Positions 1 through 11,200 of a stretch of DNA of 64,000 bases are shown piece by piece (position 1 is the first letter of the stretch; each line of letters opens with the position of its first letter). This stretch comes from Ceratothoa steindachneri. Lineage: Eukaryota; Arthropoda; Malacostraca; Isopoda; Cymothoidae. Both the position numbers and the translations under genes were made by a program. A model generated the notes under the pieces. That model saw only the letters and a list, made by a program, of their open reading frames with translations, had not been told where the DNA came from and did no database searches. Location of the stretch: assembly GCA_963969495.1 (NCBI GenBank), contig OZ018331.1, positions 150,207,761-150,271,760 of the forward strand, written 5' to 3'.

Positions 1-1969
1 ATGCTAGTGGTATCTTAGTGATATCACCCCCCCCCCCCCTTCCCATTTAGAAATGAAGAAAGTCAATTTTTGTTATTTTTAAGACGGTTAACACTAGTGT
101 TGTTTTAAGAGAATTATTTCAGAAGGGTTGTTATTAAACTTAATATTTTACTAAGAGTTTTGTTTCTGGTTCACAAATTATACGCTCCTTTGGTATTTGT
201 TCCATTTTTCTATTTTCACTCACAATTTTAGCCACTAATTTTAACCTTAAAATTACCGCTCTTCTTACTTTGTTTATAATCTTGCAATTAAATACAACTA
301 ATAATTAATTGGATAATCACTTTTAAGTTTGGAAGATTTTAACCCGTTGGATTCTTATTCTAAAAACATGTCATTGGTGTTCCTTTTATTATTGTGCTCA
401 CTGGATATCATTTATTTTAACGAATATTTAAAGAAATTCCCCAATATTCTCCTCAATTTAGCTATTTTTGATGCAGGTACAAGTTGATTATAATAGATAA
501 TGCTTTAATCCAATTTAGTTTCACCATATTGGAGATAATTAGTAATTATTCCTATTTTGTCACTGAATTGGGGCAAGTTTCAGCCCCCAGAGCACATAGA
601 TTTATATCGACTGACTACTATTTTTACCCATAAGGTAAGCGTGTAATTACTTAAGGCATTAGGTTGAAGTGTAGTTAAAGGATAGGATTTTATCATTCCT
701 TATCCAGATAACATTTGGGATGAGTTATTTGTTCACTATGATTATAATCAAGAATACATCAGTTGAGAATAATTTTGTTAATCATTTGGGCTAGCGATTT
801 ATTCGCTTAAGTAGGAGAGTTCGGTGATGAGGTTCATTGCGAAAAAAAAAAAGAAAAGTTAAAATGTAACTAAAATTAATGTGCCTCCTTTGAGTATCTG
901 AGGTTAATATTTTGAATCTCAAATACGCAGCTAAATCTTAAAGGTAGTTTATATTTTCCTACATAAAATGTACCAAGGAAGAAACCTTGAATTGGCACTA
1001 TTGTCCTTGCCAATTGTTTCCAAAAGCGACTTCCTTTCATTTACCAAGTTAATAGAAACCTATTCGATGGCTTGAACTTGATTTTCTATTGGAAATTTTA
1101 TAGTTTTAAATACCTAACAATAAGAAGTCTGCACTATATTTTAATTGCTACTTTATGGATCTCATTTTATTGAATATTTAAACCTCTCAGAAATATTGAT
1201 TAGGTGTCCCTATTAAATTCATTTGTTTTATTTTTCTTTATATTTAGTATATTGTTTGATAGTATGATAGGTCTTGTTTTTCAGGTTTAAAGCTTTACCT
1301 GAAATTGTTATCCTTTAAGAGTTTTAACGTTAAATAGTTTTTATATGTGAAACTATATTTTTGTACATTTTAGGCGTTTTTGCAATGTTTATATAATAAT
1401 TGGGCAGATAATTTTTTTAAGCTTTTTTTTAAAGAATTTTTCTTATATTTCCATATTTTTCCTAATTGCGATTTTTTTTTCACTCCTAAGTTTTTCAATT
1501 CAATTAATTTTAGAAAAATGATGAACTCTCTTTTTAGGATAGTTTTTATTAAATAAACGAGACTAGTTTCACATGTATCTTACTTCTATCATCAGTCTTG
1601 AAATAATGAGATAAGAGTGCATAGGAAGGCTCCTTTAAATAGTCAAATTTGGGGGATATAAAATAAAATTTTTGAAACATTAAAATCAAAAATAACTTTT
1701 ATATACCTAAATAAAATGTTTGATTTGATCAGAGAAAATCGTTTCACAATAAAATCAAATGATAGAAAATATAAGAAATAATAATAATTAGCAAAGATTC
1801 TAAAAAGACAGCCGAATATCTGAAACAAATTTTATCTCATTCCCTTCCCTACCATATATGTATGGCTTACTTAAACCCTATTAATCCACTCCTTATACTT
1901 CATATATATATTTTCTTGTCATTTGATTTGTTTGTGAATCAACTTTCTCTGATCAAATCAAACCTTTCA
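1..1969. other. AT-rich sequence, no gene recognised
   Basis: The sequence is rich in A and T with short homopolymer runs and frequent stops in all frames. The only open frame of note (1643-1828, minus) is low-complexity F/Y/I/K and does not look like a protein. A C-run of about 14 lies near position 26. I see nothing else here. Confidence 0.6.
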
Positions 1970-1984
1970 GGGTGATGTTCAAAT

Positions 1985-2090
1985 CAGCCCTTGCTGTCGT
2001 TTTTGTGGTGGGGACCAATCGGTTGCCCACCTTTTATTAGATTGCACCCATTTCGCCATTCTCCGTTTGTCCTGTTTCCCGATCCTTTAA
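1985..2090 (+). pseudogene. Relic of a LINE C-terminus (zinc-binding tail after RNase H)
   Basis: The plus-strand frame reads CCRFCGGDQSVAHLLLDC and then a stop. This C-x2-C ... H-x4-C pattern closes ORF2 in many I-group and Jockey-group LINEs. The same pattern occurs at the ends of the LINE A copies in this window (CNDC...VRHILVEC). No RT or RNase H is readable upstream, so this is a short orphan 3' piece. The motif match is clear, but the family cannot be named from so little sequence. Confidence 0.5.
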
Positions 2091-2559
2091 CTATCCCTCA
2101 ACACACCCGTCTTCGATTCATATTGGAGTAGGAATCTTTTATAACCCGTCGTTTTTTAAATTTTTATCACAAAGTGGTCTCCTCCACCTTTTATAGATAA
2201 TTTGCCTCGTTTTATCCTAGCTGCCATATAGAATCCACTTGGATTGGGCGGCAACCCACTGGTTCCTTACCTTAAACCTTTTAAATTTTTAAAGTTTTTT
2301 TTTATATACAAATAATCATGTTATGTTAATGAGCGCATCATATGGAATCTATTTTCATTATTTCAAGACGGGGGAAGTTCGGAGAGTAGTCTCATTCATT
2401 TAATAAAGACTATCCTATCCTTTGCTCCTATTTCAACATTCATTCATTGAAGGGATATATTAATATTGGGATTACGGGAGTAAGCGAATGGGAATATGAT
2501 AGACTTTGATGGTGCATTTTGGGTCCATTATCAGTACATGGAACTGATGATGATGCATG

Positions 2560-3790
2560 AGTCGTTAGGGCTGGAATGCGTCTCAAAAGATGCCTTAGAA
2601 TATAATTGAGTGGATCTCGTCCTGTGCTGTAGGGCTTTTTAAAGTGGAAGAATGCTATGCCAGTGCCACTATATAAGAGGACAAAGGCGAACGTAAGAAT
2701 TATAGGGCGAAGAAGTCTGTTAAGTGTTTTGGCGAAGTGTATGGAAGATTTATGGGTCTTCGTGTAAGAAGTGTGAATGATAGATGGGTTTAAGAGCTGG
2801 TTTGCTTTTAGCACCTGATTAGAGTCGTAATGTGTATGTTGGGTTTATGAATTTAGAGGAAGTGTATGACCATGTTGATAGGGTACCTGTATGGCAAGTT
2901 CTAAGAATTAACAGTCTGTTAATCTATTGGGTGGTGCCAAGTTATGTTGGAACGAGTGAATGGTTGGATGTAGTTGAGAGTTTGAGGCAAGTGATGTGGA
3001 CGAGGCTGTTAATATCTTTATTGATCCCTTGTTGAGAGAAGTAAGAGTGGTGGCGAGGTTGGTGATGAAAAAATTATAAATGATGGTTAGTGTGTGAAGG
3101 AGTGGCTGAAGTAAATTCAGAAGAAATGTCATTGTAGAAAAAAATAATTTGGTAAGTGTTTTACCACCGATCTGCGCTCTATCCGAATCGGAACTCCGTC
3201 CATCGACTTGCCACACCCTAAGTTGGTTGTGTCTGGGTGTGAGGATAGAGGTTGAGTTTGATATTAGTCTGGTTTGCGCCTTTAGCAAATGCAATGTTGA
3301 ATGGTAGGAATATTTTTAGAGGCAATCAGTGTGTGAATGAGTTGAGTTTAAATGTGCAAGAAAATTACACAAGAGTTTGCTGGTCCAAACTCTAGTGTAT
3401 GAGAGTGGCTCTCCAGTGTCCAAGGTGTAGGGAAAGAGCGAGAATGAGAGTAGTTCGCATGACAATTTGAGAAGGATGATGGGTGAAAGTTTTCAGTGTT
3501 GAACGAATCGGCAGAGCTAGATGTATGGAAAATATGTGAATGAAGTTGTCACTAAGAAGGTTTTGAGGTGGTACAAAATTGGATGAGTGTGTGATGTGCG
3601 AAGGGTTTGAAACCCCGCTAAAGATGGACAATGTGAATTTATGTTGAGAAAGGACTGATAAAGAGAGATGTGTATGTTTGGGTGTTTTTGAGGATCCGTG
3701 GGAAACTTCATGCATTGTGGCATAAAAGGGTGGGTTTCTTTCTGCGGGTTATGCTGGACGCCAATCCGACCTTTTTCTTACCAGAATGGT
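2560..3790 (+). pseudogene. Heavily decayed RTE-like LINE reverse transcriptase
   Basis: Plus-strand fragments follow the order of an RTE-type ORF2. VPLYKRTKANVRIIGRRSLL at 2660-2720 matches RT motif 1. MYVGFMNLEEVYDHVDRVPV at 2832-2891 matches the palm segment normally written xFxDLEKAYDRV, here with the catalytic Asp replaced by Asn. Near 3395-3470 there is VYESGSPVS...NLRRMMG, the usual RTE thumb region, and KVLRWY near 3560. Many stops and frameshifts separate the pieces, so it cannot be active. Open frames on the opposite strand are shadows of the G-rich sense strand. The end of the element is not defined. Confidence 0.55.
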
Positions 3791-6700
3791 GAGGGCAATG
3801 GTCATTCAAGCTTAAGAAATCTAATATGTACCTTGTTTTGCGTCAAACTACTCATAACTTATGTAGCCTATTTTTAACGCTTTTATTTCAGGTTTAGTGG
3901 AAACTAGTATCAGATATTCTTATGCAGGCGTTTATTTTTGTGATGTCGGTGGTAAGTTACCCACCTTTGTGTAGTTCATAAGGAAGTTTTGTTTTACGAC
4001 CAAATAAGTACTTAGTTTATTTCACTGTACTGGTTGGCTGAACTTTTGACCTATATAATGGAGGGGCAAAATCAATGCCTCAGATATTTTTTTTTTAGGG
4101 GTCGATGTAGAATGGAATACATTATGGTATAGGTCCTAGGCACGTAATGTGTAGCAAGTGAATGGTAAAACCCCTTTCCGATTCTTGTGGCTATTATTGA
4201 CGTTTCGATTTCTTTGGCACTAAAAGTGAATTATTAATCGTCCACATTTTAGAATGTTAACAGCCATAGGTAGATCTTTGTTCCCACCGCACCGATCCCT
4301 CCAACAATACGTCACTTCCAAGTGCCACATTCCACGTTTGGCACTTTTAAAGTGTCATTTTCACTTTAAAGGAATTAGCCGTTTATTTTAATGGTTTTGC
4401 GGGTGATATTTGCTCGGCAGCTTATCTCATTTTCCAAACATTAAACGATTATCATTATTTTTATAGTAAAAAAAAAATCTGTGATCGTCTCCGCGACTTT
4501 TTAAAGTCTAGAAAGAAAAATTAAAGCGCATATTAAGTATCCCATTAAAAAAGGCAGCCTTAATTGTCCGAAAAGGGGATTATTAAAATAATTCACGTAA
4601 TTTAATAGTCGGTTTTTTGTTGTATAGATAACGTGTGTGTAATATTATCACTTCGTTGCTGAAATTGATAAGATTTTCAATTCATTTTTGTGGCGTAGCC
4701 ATGGTAGGTAATCACTATTTTAAATGGAGGTAAAAGAGATGGGGTAGCAAAAGCCTTTGAATAGCAACGAAATTTTCAAAGGTTTGAATTTCATGGTAAG
4801 GTTTTATATCAGAAAAAAATCACTTTGATTTTGGTGACGATCGGAAGGGATCCTAATTTTTGGGGGGCCTTCATCTTGTAAGGCGTGATATCCGCAAAAG
4901 GATTGAAGCTAGTATTTTTTTAGGAACCCCTTGGGTTTTAAATGCACCACACGTAGGGCTGAACTGGTTGCTATTGCAATTTTTGTTACTCTTCACTTTC
5001 TTATTATTCTCGTTTTGGATTTTAGCTGATCATCACTTCTCCTTGAATGAACCATTATCGGATTCAAGGCAGAAAGGGTTTTGATGGTGGCTAATTTTTT
5101 TGTTATTTGGAGAACCCGTCTTTATCCCGTCCAGCAGAAGTAGAAGGAAAGGGAAGTTATTTTAGAACTTAAAATTTTCAATTTTTGATTATGAGAAATG
5201 CTTATTTTAGCTATATTGAAATTCGGTAGACATTCTTAGGAATATAGATGCTGGGAAATTACCAGTACTGTTAGAGAACTTTTACATGTACTATGTTTAT
5301 GAAAAAAAAACAACTAGTGGAGACTGATAAACATGTTTTAAAACTAATTAAGGAACTTTTTTTCTTGCTTTGAATTAAGTGAACGCTAGATCTAAAACTA
5401 GTTTTATTTGAAATTATCACCCAGTTTGCTGTTATTAAAGAAAATAAACAACCTTTTAAGTTAAAGAGCAAATGTAAATTGTATTATAATAGATACCCAA
5501 CGGAGTACAGATTGTTTCTCGTGTAGAAACAAAAAGAGAGCACAATTTTCAGATTCACTTTGTGATAAATGTGGAAAAGATTTCCCATATTTGTTTGAGC
5601 TCAATTTTCTTAATTTCTAAGTTTATTTTTTATATTTTGGAATCTCCTCGGATTGACTCATTGAATATGTGCGCGCGCGCGTCTGTGTGTAAAGTTTTAT
5701 ATATTTTGTAGACGAATGGTAAATGAAAGTATCCCCCAAACTGTTCTTTCATTCCTTCTAATTATTTTTGTTAAGTATTTTATCATCAATTTCACTTTTG
5801 AGTGACAGAATCTTAATGTGGCGCTAAGGTTTGACGAGGGATTAAAATCACGGGTTGCTAAATCGCAGGGCATCTACTGCAAAATCGAACCGAGTCGGGG
5901 CCCCACTCGGCGATTAACCACAACCAATGTGGCTTAACTTAGCTCAACTCGATCGGTTTCCACTCGTCTCGATCACTGGCCGCGATTTCCTAAGCGTAAT
6001 GTATTAAATTTTTCCTAGATTTAGCAAAGACTATTATTTGTCGTTTGTAAAATATCTTTATTTCTAGATGCTCACTTGTTTGTTAGCGTTGAAAGAAATT
6101 TGGTGCAAGTTGATTAATTATTGTGTACGATTGAAACTGCTCTCACCATCTCCTCTATTCCACACACTTACACCATCTACAACTGAGAAGACTGTAACCT
6201 CTTAACCAACCCTACAGAAACTTCAAAACTTCTTCGTCACCAGGTTCACCTACACAAACAGAGCAGCCGGCCAGCTCTTGCTGAAAGAGGTCGAGGCCGA
6301 CGGGGTCATCGGCCATTGTTGATTAGAGCTTTTACCGCCATGTTTGCTCCTCTTATTTTCCTGTTCCCCTCACCTCTCAAATTTGCCTTCTTTCTTTTGG
6401 CTTGTCACGCTGAAGAGCGTGCCCTTTGCCCATGGTGGTAGAACTATTGGTGTGAGGTGGTGATTGAACGGTGCTGGCGTCACCCGATGCATCTTCCCAA
6501 TACCCTACAATTAAAAGTGAAGCTTCCGACCCGGTTTATGAAACACAAATCGGTTGAAGAAACAAAGGGGATCCAATCGTGTTCCCCCTTGCTCAGTAAT
6601 CTCTACTGCCCCTCCCCAATCTCCCATAGCCTCTGCTGCCACCCTCCCTCATCAATATCCCTGCCCTTCCCTAACCCCACCAATTAATCATGTGAAAATA

Positions 6701-7750
6701 ACTGCTCTGAACGGACGTTCATCATTCCCCCCCTTGTTCGAATACGACCAACTCCCGCCGCTCAAAAGAAAGATTGGATGCCCCGCTCCTTTAATTAAGT
6801 CGCGTCGGGCCAGCTGCGCAGCCTCGCCTCGCGTCTAATCCTGGTCAAAAATCTTCGCCTGGTCGACGGAATACATCGAAGTGGCTGGCCTGTAAAGCTC
6901 GGCCAGCGACTAAAACAACATTCGGTATAGCAATTTCGCCTTTTCCCACAATTAAATATGGTCGCTTATTGGGCGAATGCTCTGTGCTTACCTCGGCGCG
7001 TGTAGGCAGTGCCTAAACACGTTACCACACATATGGCCAGTCACACCACTGCAATCTTTTCAGTTCGTCTTCACAACATATACGTTGTCGTCTCCGTTCT
7101 GGAGCCCTGCTGATAGGCTAGTCATATTCGCATAGCCCTGGCGCTAAATCGGTGTCAGCGAGGTGACGAATGCTGTCAAGCGTCCAAAACAAGACCACCC
7201 ATAACTCGGTGCCTTCGGACTAATTAGTAATTGTCATTCTGAATTTCATTATCTGGTCGATAGGCTTTGTCCACGAGCCAAGGACGGATGGCGCAAGATT
7301 GTTAGTAGCTTAGCCATTAGCCAACCACTTAATTATTTTTCTACCTCCACTTTTTACTTCTGTTGCCCCTGGCGTAAATAAAGCCTTGGCTCTCAGTCAG
7401 CCCCCTTGACGAAGTCTCCCAAACGCCCCTCTGCATATTTTAAATTATGTGACAAAGTTTCCCACTTTAGCGAAAATTTTCATTTATCTGGAAAGCACGA
7501 TGCCCCCTGGCTTCAGGTCTGCATCAAATCTCTTAAATGTTCATTCCACCCAAAGTATTTTCTGTCTTACTCCGGAAGAAATTTTTTTTTTTTAATATGT
7601 CGGTTGCTAACAACCTGATAGTCTTTCGTGGTTTATGAACTGTTGACATGTACACGGAATCCAACCTGAGCATTTCAAGTATGTGGTGGGCTTTAATGCA
7701 ATGAGTAACTTAGGGCTTGTAGGTAATCATAAGGCACAACCTGTACTGCA
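3791..7750. other. No gene recognised; mixed-composition intergenic DNA
   Basis: 3791-5800 is AT-rich and has no convincing open frame. 5821-7400 is more balanced in composition. It contains a near-palindrome at 5890-5910 (CCGAGT...ACTCGG arms around GGGGCCCC) and a short CG/TG run near 5672-5695. Open frames at 6457-6838 are Pro/Ser-rich and match no family I know. A poly-T run lies near 7583 and a C-run near 7830. Confidence 0.5.
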
Positions 7751-7756
7751 TTTATT
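7751..7756 (-). promoter_or_regulatory. Candidate polyadenylation signal for the MDP-1 gene
   Basis: On the minus strand this reads AATAAA, about 310 bp beyond the MDP-1 stop codon at 8066. It is the first canonical hexamer I noticed downstream of the gene. The hexamer is common in AT-rich DNA, so this is only a candidate. Confidence 0.3.
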
Positions 7757-8065
7757 ATTGCGAGAGATCTCAATGCTGGATAGGATGGTTGATATAGTAA
7801 TATATATATATACTCCATGGTTTTTTTCCCCCCCCAGCTTCAATGTTGTATCATTAATTTAAGTAGTAAAGTGTTACAAAGCATTTCCTTCCAAGCTACC
7901 ATACCACATGTTTGTAATATTTTGTACATAATTTGCAAATAAATATATTTCTTTAAAAGTAAATCCTTATTCATGAAATAAATTATTCCTTAAAAATCAA
8001 GAGTTGCATTGAACTAAGCGTACATGAATGGAATGCCATCCATTATGCAAAGAAGAAAAGGACAT

Positions 8066-8240
8066 TCATCGGCTACAAACATTTTGATACAGCAACAAAC
8101 CTTCTGAAACCAATTTATTTGTTACTCCATCCTTGACTAGAATCGTTAACACACCAATTTTTTGTAAATCTATTTTATTTCGATGCTCATCGTCGAAAAA
8201 TAGCATTTCTTTATATTCGTATCCGCTTTTTTTTCGTAAC
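8066..8240 (-). CDS. MDP1: MDP-1 exon 4 (terminal)
   Basis: The acceptor is CTTGTTTTGCAG|G at 8241/8240. The exon completes Lys113 and encodes the motif IV block [20 protein letters not shown] and the C-terminus, ending in TGA at 8068-8066. A reading that starts at the ATG near 8251 is intronic: the first residues before LRKK come from the acceptor region. Confidence 0.88.
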
Positions 8241-11200
8241 CTGCAAAACAAGAAAAGAAATTACTACATTCCACAGGAAGAGGAAGAGTTGATCAATATC
8301 GAAAAAACTCATTTGTTCACTCAATGCCCCCCCTCATTAGGCCTTTTTTTCTCTCTGCAATGAACTTTGATAGCGATTAGGTGATACATATGGCATTTAC
8401 GTAGTCAAGACAGTCATCCTTTGGTGGAAGAGCACAACGGGGATAACAGAAAACAGGATTAAAGACACTTGCATCAGAGCTAAGTGGCAAATGGGAGGAA
8501 GATAAGTAAAATTGATTTATGCCAAGTAAGAATATGCTACGTGAAGTATTTGAAGTAAAAGAGGCGGGGGGGGGGGGTTGTTTTTAATTTAAAGGGATAA
8601 AAACAAATGCCGCCTAATCCAATGGATTATCACTGGCAGCGAATTTATTTTAAAGGGATAAAAACAAATGCCGCCTAATCCAATGGATTATCACTGGCAG
8701 CGAATTTCTTTTAAAGGGATAAAAACAAATGCCGCCTAATCCAATGGATTATCACTGGCAGCGAATTTATTTTAAAGGGATATAACAAATTTTTAAAAAA
8801 ACTATAAAGGTTGGAAAGAATATTCGAAGGGAGTCAGGAATAACACAGATGATGTATCTATCATCTGTGGTATTCCGGAGCAGGAAACTAATTGCATCCC
8901 TCGGCAACAGAATGTTAAAATAGCTGAAGTGAAAACATTAAATGGCTATGAAAGGAATACGAGGCTAAACAAGCAGTAACTTAAGATTAATGGTGATGAG
9001 CCAGAGGTTAAAACTTATAAGTGGCCAGATCGAGATAAAAACGAGTTAAGAGGCAGGGAAGGAACGTGAGCTAAAACTAGTCGCAGACGGAAGGCGCGGC
9101 ACAGGAAAAGGGTTTGGGAAACAAGAATTTTGAAGACCCGCAAAGGCAGGACAATCTAGGACCAAGTGGGGGTAGCGAGGTTACGCCGCCACAGGATGAG
9201 CACCTCAGTGGTCGTGTGTCAGCCGATTCGGAGACAAAGAGCTATGTCGAAGGAGTGGGAATTCTGATATTTCGATGGCCAAAGGTGAACAGACTTCTTT
9301 TTATACTCCACAATTTTGAATTACTGCAGCTCTCCCACTCCCTCTGTCAAAGACCCCCACACGTACTCACGAACGGTTGGGAAGAAGTCCTTATTTGGTA
9401 AGGCTGCAGAGTGGGCAGGAAGAACAGGGAAGCTGTACAGGCCTACAGGTCCGCACGCTCATTTCCATGAATCCCCAGGGGTAGAATCACTAAAAATTAT
9501 AAAATCGATAAAGTTAATATTAGTGAAAAGCTTAAAAAATAGCTGAAAGTCCAGCTGTAAATATAGATGCTACCCTTGGCAGGGTCGGCTGTAGACTCTC
9601 CTGAGAGTAAACAGCAGCCGCAGCCACGCCCACACCGCGGTCTGACTTAGAACCATCTGAATATATTGTGCGTGGGAGGAGGCATGAGCCAGGAACAGCA
9701 AACGAAGTAGGAAAGGGTCAATTGGAAATGCCACATGCCGGTACACATGTTAAGGGGAGAGAAGGCCCAACAAGGTGGGCACGTAGGCAACATTGGGAGT
9801 ACAGCAGGGATATCTAAGACAGGAGATGTGGTCACCCATTCTGACTCACAAAGGTCTGGTCTTTGGCGGTAGTCTATGCTGCAGATGGGGCCGTGAACAG
9901 ACACCTATGAACTACGGTAGTTTGTGTCTACTGCACGCGGAAGATAGAGGGCAAGCACACCTAACTATTGAGAGGTGATGTGCGAAAAGCATCGCCGGAT
10001 AACCAGCCTCCTAGATTTCGAGTGGGGAAGCCAAGGAGTATACTTGACAGCCATAATTTAAACGAGATTGGACAAGGAATGTGCACAACATCCACAGCGT
10101 CTAACTAGTTGTCAATACCCACCATGATACATGGGATCAAGTTTTAGGTTGATTTTTTTTTTAATTCGCCCATCTGAATACTACATCCAAGGGCACAAGT
10201 CGTGGTAATTAAAATTCTAACCTAGTACTAGGATATTCTAAAGTTCACAAAAAAAACACGAAGGAAGAACGTTACGGCGTCGGGGGGGTAGGCCCGCCAC
10301 CCCGTCGTAGGAACATGCGACCTACAACAAGTCAAATAAAATGGAGGTGGCAAGCCTCCTCCAAGAAGTCAGAGAGTCCACAAGTCTGATTACACGAACC
10401 TGTCCCAAGTACATAGGACAAGTATTTAGCGACCCCGCTCGTCGCGGTACCGAGAGAGATAACGTGCGCCAAGATCACTCCGACTGGGACCTTCAAAAAG
10501 AATGTGCCGAACAGTCTGGTGGACAATGCAGTCTTCACAGTCTGGCGCAGACGAGCGCTCCATCAAATGGCGGTGTCTCTCGAGTGTGTCCAATTCGGAG
10601 ACGTCAGAAAGCAGCCTGAAGCCGTCGGGGCATTGGGGGGTAGGTCCATGGGAAGGGTCGCGACATAATGAGAAGCAACTTTGGTTCTCATTGTCCGTCT
10701 CCCATCTTCTTTGCCCTGATTCCTGTTATGTAATTGGTGTGAGGAAGAGCGAAACGCCGCTCTGGTAGTTCTTGCGGACTCTTTGGCACCCTCATTCCCC
10801 ACATGCCAAGGAATGGAACATTTCGAGATCCACCGCTCTCGCAGCAACCGTAGCCTCACTGATGACGCAAACCAAGGCGTTTTGTGAGTTGCTAAAGATC
10901 ACAATTAGGTCTACGAACCGGGCAAAACACGTTATCTCGCCTGGTACCCTGGGCCGAACCAGATGCGCTACCGGCCGAGAACTATACTGAGCTCTCGGAG
11001 TTTCCGTGAGAGCGCCGTTAGCGACTAAGGGAGGCGGCGGGCTCACACGTGCAGGCACATAAGGCGCTGTGGACGGCAAAGAGCGAGTGGCATCTCCTCC
11101 GCATCGACAAGTAGGCTCTCAATGGGGGACGTGCGGAAGGCACCGGTCGCCAGGCGGAGACCGGTGTGGTGGATCATGTACACCTTCCGCAGTACACACT

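Noticed and set aside
2440..3723. Several minus-strand open frames of 68-128 codons
   Set aside because: They are Ser/Thr/His/Leu-rich antisense shadows of a decayed RTE-like RT on the plus strand.
6457..6838. Overlapping Pro/Ser-rich plus frames as a gene
   Set aside because: No motif, no splice context and no second supporting feature.
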